Assembly: GCF_020686965.1 (NCBI RefSeq)
Contig: NZ_JAJEPS010000011.1
Location: 1-64,000 of the forward strand
Source: Hominiventricola filiformis
GTDB taxonomy: Bacteria; Bacillota; Clostridia; Lachnospirales; Lachnospiraceae
Direction: 5' to 3'
DNA length: 64,000 nucleotides
Part shown: positions 15,825 through 23,146 of the stretch, in pieces
How the letters are laid out: every line of letters begins with the position of its first letter
Numbering within the stretch: the stretch's first letter is position 1
Made by a program: the position numbers and the translations under genes
Notes under the pieces: model-generated
Databases searched by the model: none
What the model was told of the DNA's origin: nothing
Seen by the model: the letters and a program-made list of their open reading frames with translations, nothing else

Positions 15825-17471
15825 ATGTCATCAGAGACATCACCAGTATATGTCATCGGACATAAAAATCCGGATACTGATTCCATCTGTTCTGCAGTAG
15901 CTTATGCAGAACTGAAAAATCTGCTGCATGGAGGAGGATATTGTGCAGCAAGAGCCGGTCAGATCAATCAGGAGACACAGTATGTGCTGAATTTTTTTCA
16001 GGCGCAGGCTCCTATCTATGTGCCGGATGTTATGACAGATGTAAGTGATATTGAGATTCGCAAGACGCAGGGAGTAACAGGAGATATTTCTCTGAAGAAA
16101 GCGTGGAATATGATGAGGGCACTGGGAGTAGTTACCCTGCCCATTACAGACAACCAGAGACTGCAGGGACTGATCACTATCGGTGATATTGCCAATGCAT
16201 ACATGGATGTCTATGACAACTGTATCCTGTCTGTGGCAGGAACTCCGTATAAAAATATTCTGGAGACACTGGATGCAGAGCTGCTTCTTGGAGACAAGAA
16301 TGCGCTCTACGACAGAGGGGAAGTCGTTATCGCAGCAGCCAATCCGGATGTAATGGAAGATTATATCCATGAAGGCGACATGGTCATTCTGGGTAATCGC
16401 TATGAGTCCCAGCTGTGTGCGATTGAGATGAATGCAGCCTGCATTATTGTGTGTATGGGTGCAAAAGTATCCAAGACGATTCAGAAGCTGGCACAGGAAC
16501 ACAACTGCAGTATTATCGTAACACCCCATGATACGTTCACGGTAGCGCGTATGATCAATCAGAGTATGCCGATCTCTCATTTCATGAAGAGAGAAGGACT
16601 GGTTACATTCAAAGTGACGGAGAAGACAGAGGATATCAAAGGCATCATGGGACAGAAACGGTACCGTGATTTTCCGATCCTTGATCTGGATGGAAATTAT
16701 ATTGGTATGATTTCGCGCCGGAACCTTCTGAACCTGCGTAAGAGACGGCTGATTCTGGTGGACCACAATGAAGCCAGCCAAACCGTAGACGGTATTGCGT
16801 TTGCAGACATTCTGGAGATTATTGACCATCATCGGATCGGTACGCTGGAGACACTGGAGCCAGTTTATTTCCGTAACCAGCCGGTAGGCTGCACGGCAAC
16901 GATCATCTATCAGATGTATCAGGAAAACGGTGTGAAGATTTCAAAGAAAATCGCCGGATTACTCATGGCGGCGATCATCTCCGATACGCTTATGTTCCGA
17001 TCTCCGACCTGTACGTCCATCGACCGGATGGCAGCAGAGAAGCTCTCCGAGATCTGTGGCGTGGAGATCGAAGAATTTGCTATCGACATGTTCAGTGCCG
17101 GAAGTGATATGAGTTCCCGGACACCGAAGGAGATCTTTAATCAGGATAAGAAGAAATTCCAGGTAGGAGATCACAGCTTTATCGTGGCACAGATCAACAG
17201 TATGAATGCGATTGAGCTGGAAGAGGTCAAAGAGAAACTGGTACCGTACCTGAGTGAACGGTTTGAGGGACTGGGTGTGGAGATGTGCTTTGTCATGCTT
17301 ACCAATATTGTAAAGGAAGATACAGAACTTCTCTGCTTCGGTGAGAAGGCAAAAGATGTGGCGCGCAGCGCATTCCAGCTGTCACCGGACATGGAACATA
17401 TTGTTCTGAAGGGTCTGGTATCCAGAAAGAAGCAGTTGATTCCAAGTATAGTTACAGTACTGCAACAGTAG
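15825..17471 (+). CDS. CBS/DRTGG-containing manganese-dependent inorganic pyrophosphatase (family II)
   Basis: 548 residues from ATG 15825 (AAGGAGG 6 bp upstream). It hydrolyses pyrophosphate in the cytoplasm. The DHH-type catalytic core is split: GHKNPDTDSICSA at the N-terminus and DHH at residues 334-336 (IDHHRIGT). These are followed by PVGCTATII, SDTLMFRSPT and the C-terminal DHHA2 part. Between the two halves lie two CBS motifs flanking a DRTGG domain (about 70-310), where adenine nucleotides regulate clostridial CBS-PPases. The length and domain order are normal for that subtype. It is monocistronic. Confidence 0.93.
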   Translation: MSSETSPVYVIGHKNPDTDSICSAVAYAELKNLLHGGGYCAARAGQINQETQYVLNFFQAQAPIYVPDVMTDVSDIEIRKTQGVTGDISLKKAWNMMRALGVVTLPITDNQRLQGLITIGDIANAYMDVYDNCILSVAGTPYKNILETLDAELLLGDKNALYDRGEVVIAAANPDVMEDYIHEGDMVILGNRYESQLCAIEMNAACIIVCMGAKVSKTIQKLAQEHNCSIIVTPHDTFTVARMINQSMPISHFMKREGLVTFKVTEKTEDIKGIMGQKRYRDFPILDLDGNYIGMISRRNLLNLRKRRLILVDHNEASQTVDGIAFADILEIIDHHRIGTLETLEPVYFRNQPVGCTATIIYQMYQENGVKISKKIAGLLMAAIISDTLMFRSPTCTSIDRMAAEKLSEICGVEIEEFAIDMFSAGSDMSSRTPKEIFNQDKKKFQVGDHSFIVAQINSMNAIELEEVKEKLVPYLSERFEGLGVEMCFVMLTNIVKEDTELLCFGEKAKDVARSAFQLSPDMEHIVLKGLVSRKKQLIPSIVTVLQQ

Positions 17472-17490
17472 TAATGAAACAGATTATCAA

Positions 17491-17519
17491 AAGGGCATTC
17501 GAAAGAATGCCCTTATTTT
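17491..17519 (+). terminator. Terminator after the pyrophosphatase gene
   Basis: AAGGGCATTC-GAAA-GAATGCCCTT followed by ATTTT; perfect 10-bp stem with a GAAA loop. Confidence 0.9.
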
Positions 17520-17579
17520 ATGCATTTTTTATAATACTGATAAAAGTTATCAATAATGAATGCGGATTATTTCAAAAAG

Positions 17580-17607
17580 TTAGTTGACAATAATTAGCTA
17601 TAACTAT
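17580..17607 (+). promoter_or_regulatory. Candidate tandem iron operator over the feo promoter
   Basis: Two abutting 14-bp elements, TTAGTtgacAATAA (17580-17593) and TTAGCtataACTAT (17594-17607), match the perfect tandem pair at 20987-21014. They cover the -35 box and spacer of the feo promoter, as expected for a repressor. The regulator is unknown; a DtxR-like protein is plausible because its boxes also have TTAG...CTAA edges. Confidence 0.55.
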
Positions 17608-17612
17608 ATAAT
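17584..17612 (+). promoter_or_regulatory. Consensus sigma-A promoter of the feo operon
   Basis: TTGACA (17584-17589), 17-bp spacer, TATAAT (17607-17612): a perfect consensus, consistent with a strong promoter that needs repression. Confidence 0.88.
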
Positions 17613-17675
17613 ATGGAACGTAAATGATAGTCGTTTTCAATAAACCCCAGAATGAGAAAGAAAAGAGGGAACATG

Positions 17676-17888
17676 ATGGCATTAGCACTGATGAGTATTG
17701 GAGAAAAGCGCACAGTACAGACTCTTCGCGGAAAGGATGAAACACTGCGTCATCTGCAGGATCTTGGATTTGCTCCGGGAGCTGAAGTAGAGTGTGTAGG
17801 TGAGACTCCAGGCGGAATGATTCTGATTGTAAAAGGTGTCCGTATTGCACTGGACAGAGGACTGGCGTCCAAGATCATGGTTGCCTGA
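17676..17888 (+). CDS. feoA: FeoA-family protein (first copy)
   Basis: 70 residues from ATG 17676. GAGGGA lies 5 bp upstream; in-frame ATGs at 17673 and 17652 are alternatives. FeoA is a small SH3-like cytoplasmic partner of the ferrous iron transporter FeoB. The fold signature LRHLQDLGFAPGAEVECVGETPGGMILIVKGVRIALDRGLASKIMV is spread over the protein and matches FeoA from GEKRTV onwards. It is the first gene of the operon, 31 bp before a second FeoA. Confidence 0.9.
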   Translation: MALALMSIGEKRTVQTLRGKDETLRHLQDLGFAPGAEVECVGETPGGMILIVKGVRIALDRGLASKIMVA

Positions 17889-17919
17889 CGTAAAACGACC
17901 ATAAGGAAGGGAGAACAAA

Positions 17920-18141
17920 ATGCAGACGTTAAAAGAAGTGGCTGTTGGAAAGACTGTTTCCGTAGTAAAACTCCATGGCGAGGGCGCTGTAAAACGCCGG
18001 ATCATGGATATGGGAATCACCAAAGGAACACAGATCTTTGTTCGTAAAGTTGCTCCGCTTGGAGATCCGGTGGAAGTAACGGTCCGTGGATATGAGCTGT
18101 CTCTGAGAAAAGAAGATGCTCAGATGATTGAAGTACAGTAA
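17920..18141 (+). CDS. feoA: FeoA-family protein (second copy)
   Basis: 73 residues with a FeoA SH3-like fold: RRIMDMGITKGTQIFVRKVAPLGDPVEVTVRGYELSLRK. It is more typical of FeoA than the first copy, which has diverged from it. Two FeoA proteins before one FeoB is a common clostridial arrangement and may form a hetero-oligomeric regulator of FeoB GTPase activity (inference). The ribosome site is GGAAGGGAG. Confidence 0.92.
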   Translation: MQTLKEVAVGKTVSVVKLHGEGAVKRRIMDMGITKGTQIFVRKVAPLGDPVEVTVRGYELSLRKEDAQMIEVQ

Positions 18142-18148
18142 CTTGTAA

Positions 18149-18175
18149 AAAGCTGTGTAAAAACAGCTTATTTTT
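18149..18175 (+). terminator. Hairpin with T tract between feoA2 and feoB
   Basis: AAGCTGT (18150-18156) pairs with ACAGCTT (18163-18169), followed by ATTTTT. It is weak (7 bp), so likely partial termination within the operon, giving more FeoA than FeoB. Confidence 0.55.
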
Positions 18176-18183
18176 AAAAATAT

Positions 18184-18203
18184 GGGTTAGAATCTACTAA
18201 CCC
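18184..18203 (+). promoter_or_regulatory. 20-bp palindrome before feoB (candidate iron operator)
   Basis: GGGTTAGAATCTACTAACCC is nearly perfectly symmetrical. Its core TTAGAatctACTAA (18187-18200) matches the 14-bp element at 17580 and 20987 with one half-site mismatch. It lies just before the feoB ribosome site. Confidence 0.5.
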
Positions 18204-18215
18204 CAGGAGGTCAAA

Positions 18216-20360
18216 ATGTCAATGAAAATTGCACTTGCCGGAAACCCTAACTGCGGCAAAACAACATTGTTCAATGGTCTGACCGGTGCAAACCAGTTTG
18301 TAGGAAACTGGCCGGGTGTTACCGTTGAGAAAAAAGAAGGAAAATTAAAAGGCCATAATGATGTTATCATCATGGACCTTCCGGGTATCTATTCTCTGTC
18401 TCCCTATACATTGGAGGAGGTTGTAGCCAGAGGATATCTGATTAACGAGCGTCCGGATGCAATCCTGAACATTGTAGACGGAACCAACCTGGAGCGTAAC
18501 CTGTATCTTTCCACTCAGCTGGCAGAGCTTGGTATCCCGATGGTGATGGCAGTCAACATGATGGACGTTGTTAAGAAAAACGGTGACCAGATCTTCATCG
18601 ACAAACTGTCTGAGGTACTTGGATGTAAGGTGGTTGAGATTTCTGCACTGAAAGGTACCGGAATCAAGGAAGCTGCAGAGGCAGCAGTGAAGGCTGCAAG
18701 TGCAAAACAGGCACAGCAGATCGTACATACCTTTGATAAAAAGGTGGAAAATGCCCTGACCGATATTGAAAATATGCTTGGAAGTGAGGTTCCGGAAGAG
18801 CAGAAACGTTTCTTCGCAATCAAACTGTTTGAGCGTGACGATAAGATCAAAGAGCAGATGGCTCAGGTTCCGGATGTAGAAGGTATCGTAGCAGCTGCTG
18901 AGCAGGCTATGGATGACGACTCAGAGAGTATCATCACCAACGAGCGTTATGTATACATTTCTTCCATCATCGGAAAATGCTGCAAGAAAGCAAAAGCAGG
19001 AAAGATGACCACATCTGACAAGATCGACCAGATCGTAACCAACCGTTTTCTGGCCCTTCCGATCTTTGCAGTAGTGATGTTCCTTGTATATTATATATCT
19101 GTCACAACGGTAGGTACTTTCGTAACTGACTGGACCAATGATGTGCTGTTTGGCGAGATCGTACCGCCAGCGATTGAGGGATTCCTGACCAGCGTTGGCT
19201 GTGCTGGATGGCTGCAGAGCCTGATCCTTGATGGTATCGTTGCCGGTGTTGGAGCTGTTCTTGGATTCGTGCCGCAGATGCTGATCCTGTTCATCTTCCT
19301 GGCTATCCTTGAGGACTGCGGATATATGGCACGTGTTGCTTTCATTATGGACCGTATCTTCCGTAAATTTGGTCTTTCCGGAAAATCCTTCATCCCGATG
19401 CTGATCGGTACCGGATGCGGTGTTCCGGGTGTCATGGCTTCCAGAACCATCGAGAACGAGCGTGACCGTCGTATGACCATCATGACCACAACCTTTATCC
19501 CGTGTGGAGCTAAACTTCCGATTATCGCCCTGTTCGCAGGCGCCATCTTTGGCGGAGCTCCATGGGTTGCACCGAGTGCATACTTTGTTGGTATCGCAGC
19601 AATCATCTGCTCCGGTATCATCCTGAAGAAAACCAAGATGTTTGCCGGTGATCCAGCTCCCTTCGTTATGGAGCTTCCGGCTTATCACGTACCGACAGTG
19701 CTTAACGTATTAAGAAGTATGTGGGAGCGCGGCTGGTCCTTCATTAAGAAAGCTGGTACGGTTATCCTTCTCTCTACCATCTTTATCTGGTATACTTCTA
19801 CCTATGGATTTGAGGGCGGCAGCTACTGCGCAGTAGAGGATTTCGCAAACAGCTTCCTTGGAACTGTTGGTAATGCAATTTCCTGGATTTTCATTCCGCA
19901 GGGATTCGGCAATGCAAAAGCGACTGTGGCAGCGATTACTGGTCTGGTAGCAAAAGAGAACGTAGTAGGTACCTTTGGTGTTCTGTACGGACTGGGTGAG
20001 GTAGCTGAAGACGGACAGGAATTCTGGAGCAACATCGCCCAGGATTACACCGCAGTTGCAGCATATGCTTACCTGGTATTCAACCTTCTGTGTGCACCGT
20101 GCTTCGCAGCAATCGGAGCAATCAGAAGAGAGATGAACAATGCAAAATGGACCTGGTTTGCAATCGGATATCAGTGCCTGCTTGCTTACTGCGTATCATT
20201 GGTGATCAATCAGGTAGGAAACCTGGTTGTATATGGTATCTTCAGTCCGTGGCTGATCGTTGCAGCTGTACTGATCGTGCTGTTCATCTGGCTGCTGGTT
20301 CGTCCGTATAAAGAATCAACTACCCTGAAGGTAAATGTGAAAGGAACGGCGAAAGCATAA
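18216..20360 (+). CDS. feoB: Ferrous iron transporter FeoB
   Basis: 714 residues, a full-length inner-membrane Fe(II) transporter. The N-terminal GTPase has G1 GNPNCGKTT (residues 9-17), G3 DLPG (near 50) and G4 NMMD (near 112). A helical spacer follows, then a membrane domain from about 270 with two Gate motifs (GCGVPGVMASRTI and LCAPCFAAIGAI). The C-terminus is basic. No FeoA domain is fused here; the two separate FeoA genes supply it. The ATG has CAGGAGG upstream. The stop overlaps the next start (TAATG), so the Cys-rich peptide is coupled to it. Confidence 0.97.
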   Translation: MSMKIALAGNPNCGKTTLFNGLTGANQFVGNWPGVTVEKKEGKLKGHNDVIIMDLPGIYSLSPYTLEEVVARGYLINERPDAILNIVDGTNLERNLYLSTQLAELGIPMVMAVNMMDVVKKNGDQIFIDKLSEVLGCKVVEISALKGTGIKEAAEAAVKAASAKQAQQIVHTFDKKVENALTDIENMLGSEVPEEQKRFFAIKLFERDDKIKEQMAQVPDVEGIVAAAEQAMDDDSESIITNERYVYISSIIGKCCKKAKAGKMTTSDKIDQIVTNRFLALPIFAVVMFLVYYISVTTVGTFVTDWTNDVLFGEIVPPAIEGFLTSVGCAGWLQSLILDGIVAGVGAVLGFVPQMLILFIFLAILEDCGYMARVAFIMDRIFRKFGLSGKSFIPMLIGTGCGVPGVMASRTIENERDRRMTIMTTTFIPCGAKLPIIALFAGAIFGGAPWVAPSAYFVGIAAIICSGIILKKTKMFAGDPAPFVMELPAYHVPTVLNVLRSMWERGWSFIKKAGTVILLSTIFIWYTSTYGFEGGSYCAVEDFANSFLGTVGNAISWIFIPQGFGNAKATVAAITGLVAKENVVGTFGVLYGLGEVAEDGQEFWSNIAQDYTAVAAYAYLVFNLLCAPCFAAIGAIRREMNNAKWTWFAIGYQCLLAYCVSLVINQVGNLVVYGIFSPWLIVAAVLIVLFIWLLVRPYKESTTLKVNVKGTAKA

Positions 20361-20506
20361 TGGGAACTTTATTTGTAGGACTGATTGTTCTGGCAATTGC
20401 AGCAGCGGCTGCACACAGTATCTGGAAGGATAAAAAATCCGGAAAGAGCTGCAGCGGCTGCAGTGGAAACTGTGGAGGTTGTTCCGGGTGCAAGACGAAA
20501 GACTGA
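20360..20506 (+). CDS. FeoB-associated Cys-rich membrane protein
   Basis: 48 residues; one N-terminal membrane helix (GTLFVGLIVLAIAAAAA) is followed by a short cytoplasmic tail with five or more cysteines (SCSGCSGNCGGCSGC). This small protein is a recognised companion of Gram-positive FeoB and may bind iron or act like FeoC. The ATG overlaps the feoB stop (TAATG). Its 3' end overlaps the start of the Fur-like gene. Confidence 0.9.
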   Translation: MGTLFVGLIVLAIAAAAAHSIWKDKKSGKSCSGCSGNCGGCSGCKTKD

Positions 20507-20910
20507 TTCGAGTTGCCAGAGAGAAAGATAAAATTCTGGAACTCTTTCGAAACAAAGGGATGCGGATTACTAAACAGCGGAAGCTGATTCTGGACATTGT
20601 ATTTGAACAGGAATGTACCAGCTGTAAGGAAATCTATTATCAGGCGTCCAAACGAGACAAGAATATTGGAATTGCCACCGTTTATCGTATGGTAAATGCG
20701 TTGGGAGAGCTGGGTGTATTTCAGACGCATACTCCCTATCGTCTGGATCCTTTTTTACAGGAACCGAAGAATGGATTCCGTGTCATCTTGAAGAATCAGA
20801 AAGAAGTGGAATTCACCGGTGACGAGTGGAGGAAACTGCTGACAGATGCCCTGCAAAAAAAAGGCTATGCGGAAGCTCCGGAAATTGAGCGTGTCGTATT
20901 AAATAAGTGA
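20488..20910 (+). CDS. Atypical Fur-family transcriptional regulator
   Basis: 140 residues from GTG 20488 (GGAGG 9 bp upstream); a TTG at 20479 touches the ribosome site and is unlikely. The N-terminal winged helix is Fur-like: NKGMRITKQRKLILDIVF, SCKEIYYQASKRDKNIGIATVYRMVNALGELGVF. The usual dimerisation part is unusual: there is no His-rich HHH/HxH metal motif and no CxxC pairs. Instead it has YRLDPFLQEPKNGFRVILKNQKEVEF. It may sense metal differently or act without metal. Its position at the end of the feo operon suggests control of iron genes. Confidence 0.85.
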   Translation: MQDERLIRVAREKDKILELFRNKGMRITKQRKLILDIVFEQECTSCKEIYYQASKRDKNIGIATVYRMVNALGELGVFQTHTPYRLDPFLQEPKNGFRVILKNQKEVEFTGDEWRKLLTDALQKKGYAEAPEIERVVLNK

Positions 20911-20914
20911 GAAA

Positions 20915-20967
20915 AGGCAATCATGTTATTGAGAAAAAGTGATCAGTAACATGGTTGCTTTTTTTTG
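20915..20967 (+). terminator. Terminator of the feo operon
   Basis: GCAATCATGTTAT (20917-20929) pairs with GTAACATGGTTGC (20946-20958), followed by eight T residues. Confidence 0.85.
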
Positions 20968-20986
20968 TGTTTTTTGTTACTATGAG

Positions 20987-21014
20987 TTAGTAATAACTAA
21001 TTAGTAAAGACTAA
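20987..21014 (+). promoter_or_regulatory. Perfect tandem operator upstream of the DUF3793-flavodoxin cluster
   Basis: TTAGTaataACTAA (20987-21000) and TTAGTaaagACTAA (21001-21014) abut without a gap; all four 5-bp half-sites are identical. The same layout occurs at the feo promoter (17580-17607). This links DUF3793, flavodoxin and DUF2325 to the feo genes in one probable regulon. Confidence 0.65.
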
Positions 21015-21038
21015 CCATGAAACATAAAGAGGTGCAGA

Positions 21039-21596
21039 ATGGAAAAGAAATTGTGGGAAGTGATAGCTAATCAATGTGCTCCGGTTCTGGCGGATGTGAA
21101 ACCTTCGAATCTCCTGATTCTGACCAGTGAGGAAGAAGAGGTATTCTTACAGATGGAGGAGCTTCCCCATATTTCCAGCCTGTGCCTGTATGAAGGAAAA
21201 AACAAAAGCACATGGCTTCTGTACAGGAGAGATCGTCTGGAATCGGCACTTGTATGGCCCCAGACAGGAGAATTTCTGGAACAGTATGGATACCGGATGG
21301 TTCGGGAAAGTCTGGATGAGAAGCTTTTGCGGCTTCAGCACAGATTCGCGGAGTATAAAGAAGGACGGCAGCCATTTCCCCATGAGATGGGTGTGTTTCT
21401 GGGATATCCGCTGGGAGATGTGAAAGGATTTATTGAACATCACGGAAAAGAGTATCTTTGTTCCGGGTACTGGAAAGTATATCGGGATGAACAGAAAGCG
21501 AAAAGTACCTTTCAGCTTTACCAGAGTGTCCGGGATGCAGTGCTTCAGCTTATTATGGCTGGCAGCAATCTTTACGAAATCAGTTATCAGGTATAA
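21039..21596 (+). CDS. DUF3793 family protein
   Basis: 185 residues, cytoplasmic. The family pattern includes PVLADVKPSNLLIL, RESLDEKLLRLQHRF, FPHEMGVFLGYPLGDVKGFI and GKEYLCSGYWKVYRDEQKA. The family lies beside flavodoxin and iron-uptake genes in many Clostridia; its function is unknown. Here a candidate iron operator lies 25 bp upstream and a flavodoxin gene follows, which suggests a role in the iron-limitation response (inference). Confidence 0.88.
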   Translation: MEKKLWEVIANQCAPVLADVKPSNLLILTSEEEEVFLQMEELPHISSLCLYEGKNKSTWLLYRRDRLESALVWPQTGEFLEQYGYRMVRESLDEKLLRLQHRFAEYKEGRQPFPHEMGVFLGYPLGDVKGFIEHHGKEYLCSGYWKVYRDEQKAKSTFQLYQSVRDAVLQLIMAGSNLYEISYQV

Positions 21597-21619
21597 TTAT
21601 TTTGAGGAGGAATCTGAAG

Positions 21620-22048
21620 ATGGCACAGATTACAATCGTGTATTACAGCGAGACTGGTAACACTGAGGCAATGGCTTCCATGGTTGCAAAAGGAGTAGAG
21701 GCAGCAGGAGCAACTGCAAAGGTTGTATCCGTAGACGGATTTGACGCAGCAGAGCTGAAGGAGGAAGTAGCATTTGCACTGGGGTGTCCGGCAATGGGAG
21801 ACGAAGTACTTGAGGAAGGCACGATGGAGCCATTCGTTGAGGAAGTAGCAAAATTTGCAGCAGGTAAAAAAATCGGACTCTTCGGTTCCTATGGATGGGG
21901 AGACGGTGAGTGGATGCGCAACTGGGTAAAACAGATGCAGGATGCAGGTGCTGAAGTTCTCGGTGGAGAAGACGCTATCTGCTGTGATGCTCCGGATGAT
22001 GAAGCAGAAGAAAAACTTGTGGAACTTGGAAAGAAATTAGCAGAATAA
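21620..22048 (+). CDS. Short-chain flavodoxin
   Basis: 142 residues from ATG 21620 (GAGGAGG 9 bp upstream). It is an FMN electron carrier that replaces ferredoxin when iron is scarce. The phosphate-binding loop is YYSETGNTEAMA. The flavin-stacking loops are in GCPAMGDEVLEE and GSYGWGDGEWMRNW. It is acidic throughout, as flavodoxins are. The downstream position from a probable iron operator fits that substitution role. Confidence 0.95.
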   Translation: MAQITIVYYSETGNTEAMASMVAKGVEAAGATAKVVSVDGFDAAELKEEVAFALGCPAMGDEVLEEGTMEPFVEEVAKFAAGKKIGLFGSYGWGDGEWMRNWVKQMQDAGAEVLGGEDAICCDAPDDEAEEKLVELGKKLAE

Positions 22049-22070
22049 AAGAAGAGGAGGTACCGTTTTC

Positions 22071-22352
22071 ATGAGTGTTGTAATTGTAGGAGGACATGAC
22101 CGGATGGTCTGTCAGTATATGAAGATCTGTAAGAACTATAAATGCAAGGCAAAGATATTTACACAGATGTCTGCCAGCATGGACAAGCAGATGGGGACCC
22201 CGGACCTGTTCATTCTCTTTACCAACACCGTATCTCATAAGATGGTGAAAACGGCTGTGGATGAAGCAAAGAGGAAGAATGTAGAAGTAGTCCGGTGCCA
22301 CACAAGCAGTGGTTCCGCTCTGGAAAACATTTTAAAAGAGTACGTAGCATAA
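22071..22352 (+). CDS. DUF2325 domain-containing protein
   Basis: 93 residues, the usual size. It begins MSVVIVGGHDRMVCQYM and contains DLFILFTNTVSHKMVKTAVDEAKRKN and VRCHTSSGSALENIL, all typical of DUF2325. A Rossmann-like fold is expected. Its function is unknown. It is 22 bp after the flavodoxin gene with its own GAGGAGG site and is the last gene of the DUF3793-flavodoxin unit. Confidence 0.88.
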   Translation: MSVVIVGGHDRMVCQYMKICKNYKCKAKIFTQMSASMDKQMGTPDLFILFTNTVSHKMVKTAVDEAKRKNVEVVRCHTSSGSALENILKEYVA

Positions 22353-22370
22353 GCCATAGATATCCTTATA

Positions 22371-22402
22371 AAAATGACATCTCCCAATGGAGGTGTCATT
22401 TT
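22371..22402 (+). terminator. Terminator after the DUF2325 gene
   Basis: AAAATGACATCTCC-CAAT-GGAGGTGTCATTTT, followed by further T residues; a 14-bp stem with one G-T pair. Confidence 0.9.
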
Positions 22403-22528
22403 TTGTGAAAATAACGTGAAAATCAGGTGTTTTTCCTTGTCAAACCGCCCATTAGTGCGTAAAATAGAACTGTTGCAGATTTTTAAGAGAAAATGCCCTG
22501 CGGGGCAGGAACATAGAGGGAGCAGATT

Positions 22529-23146
22529 ATGGCAAAAGAATCCTGGAGACCGGGAAATATGCTGTATCCGGTACCGGCAGTGATGGTGAGCTGTCAACGG
22601 CCGGGAGAGAAACCGAATATTATCACGATTGCATGGGCGGGAACGGTATGCTCTTCACCGGCCATGGTATCGATTTCTGTCAGGAAAGAGCGGTATTCTT
22701 ATGACATTCTTAAAGAGACCGGAGAATTTGTCATTAATCTGGTAACGAAGGAACTGGTGCGGGCAGCAGATTTTTGCGGCGTCCGTTCCGGTCGGGACGT
22801 AGACAAATTTCAGGAAATGCATCTGACGGAACAGCCGTCACAGACCGTACAGTCCCCTGGTATTGGGGAGAGCCCGGTGAATATTGAGTGTAAGGTGACG
22901 GAGGTAAAGCCCCTTGGCAGCCATGATCTTTTTCTGGCGGAAGTGACCAACGTGACCATTGATGACCGGTATATGAACGAAAACGGAAAGTTTGAACTGA
23001 ACAAGTCCGGGCTGGTGGCTTATTCTCACGGAGAATATTATGGCCTTGGTGAACGCGTCGGAACCTTCGGTTATTCAGTCAGAAAGAAAAAGGATACATG
23101 CGGAAGAAAAAGAAGAAAAAATTATTCGGGAAAAAATTCAAACTAA
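22529..23146 (+). CDS. Flavin reductase family protein (FMN-binding split barrel)
   Basis: 205 residues. The signature is YPVPAVMVSCQRPGEKPNIITIAWAGTVCSSPAMVSISVRKERYSY across the N-terminal 60 residues, then GEFVINL and GSHDLFLAEV, as in clostridial flavoredoxin-type proteins. It binds FMN and probably passes electrons to a partner. The normal family end is at about GTFGYSVRKKK; the basic tail after that overlaps the next gene by 49 bp. The ribosome site is AGAGGGAG. Confidence 0.88.
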   Translation: MAKESWRPGNMLYPVPAVMVSCQRPGEKPNIITIAWAGTVCSSPAMVSISVRKERYSYDILKETGEFVINLVTKELVRAADFCGVRSGRDVDKFQEMHLTEQPSQTVQSPGIGESPVNIECKVTEVKPLGSHDLFLAEVTNVTIDDRYMNENGKFELNKSGLVAYSHGEYYGLGERVGTFGYSVRKKKDTCGRKRRKNYSGKNSN

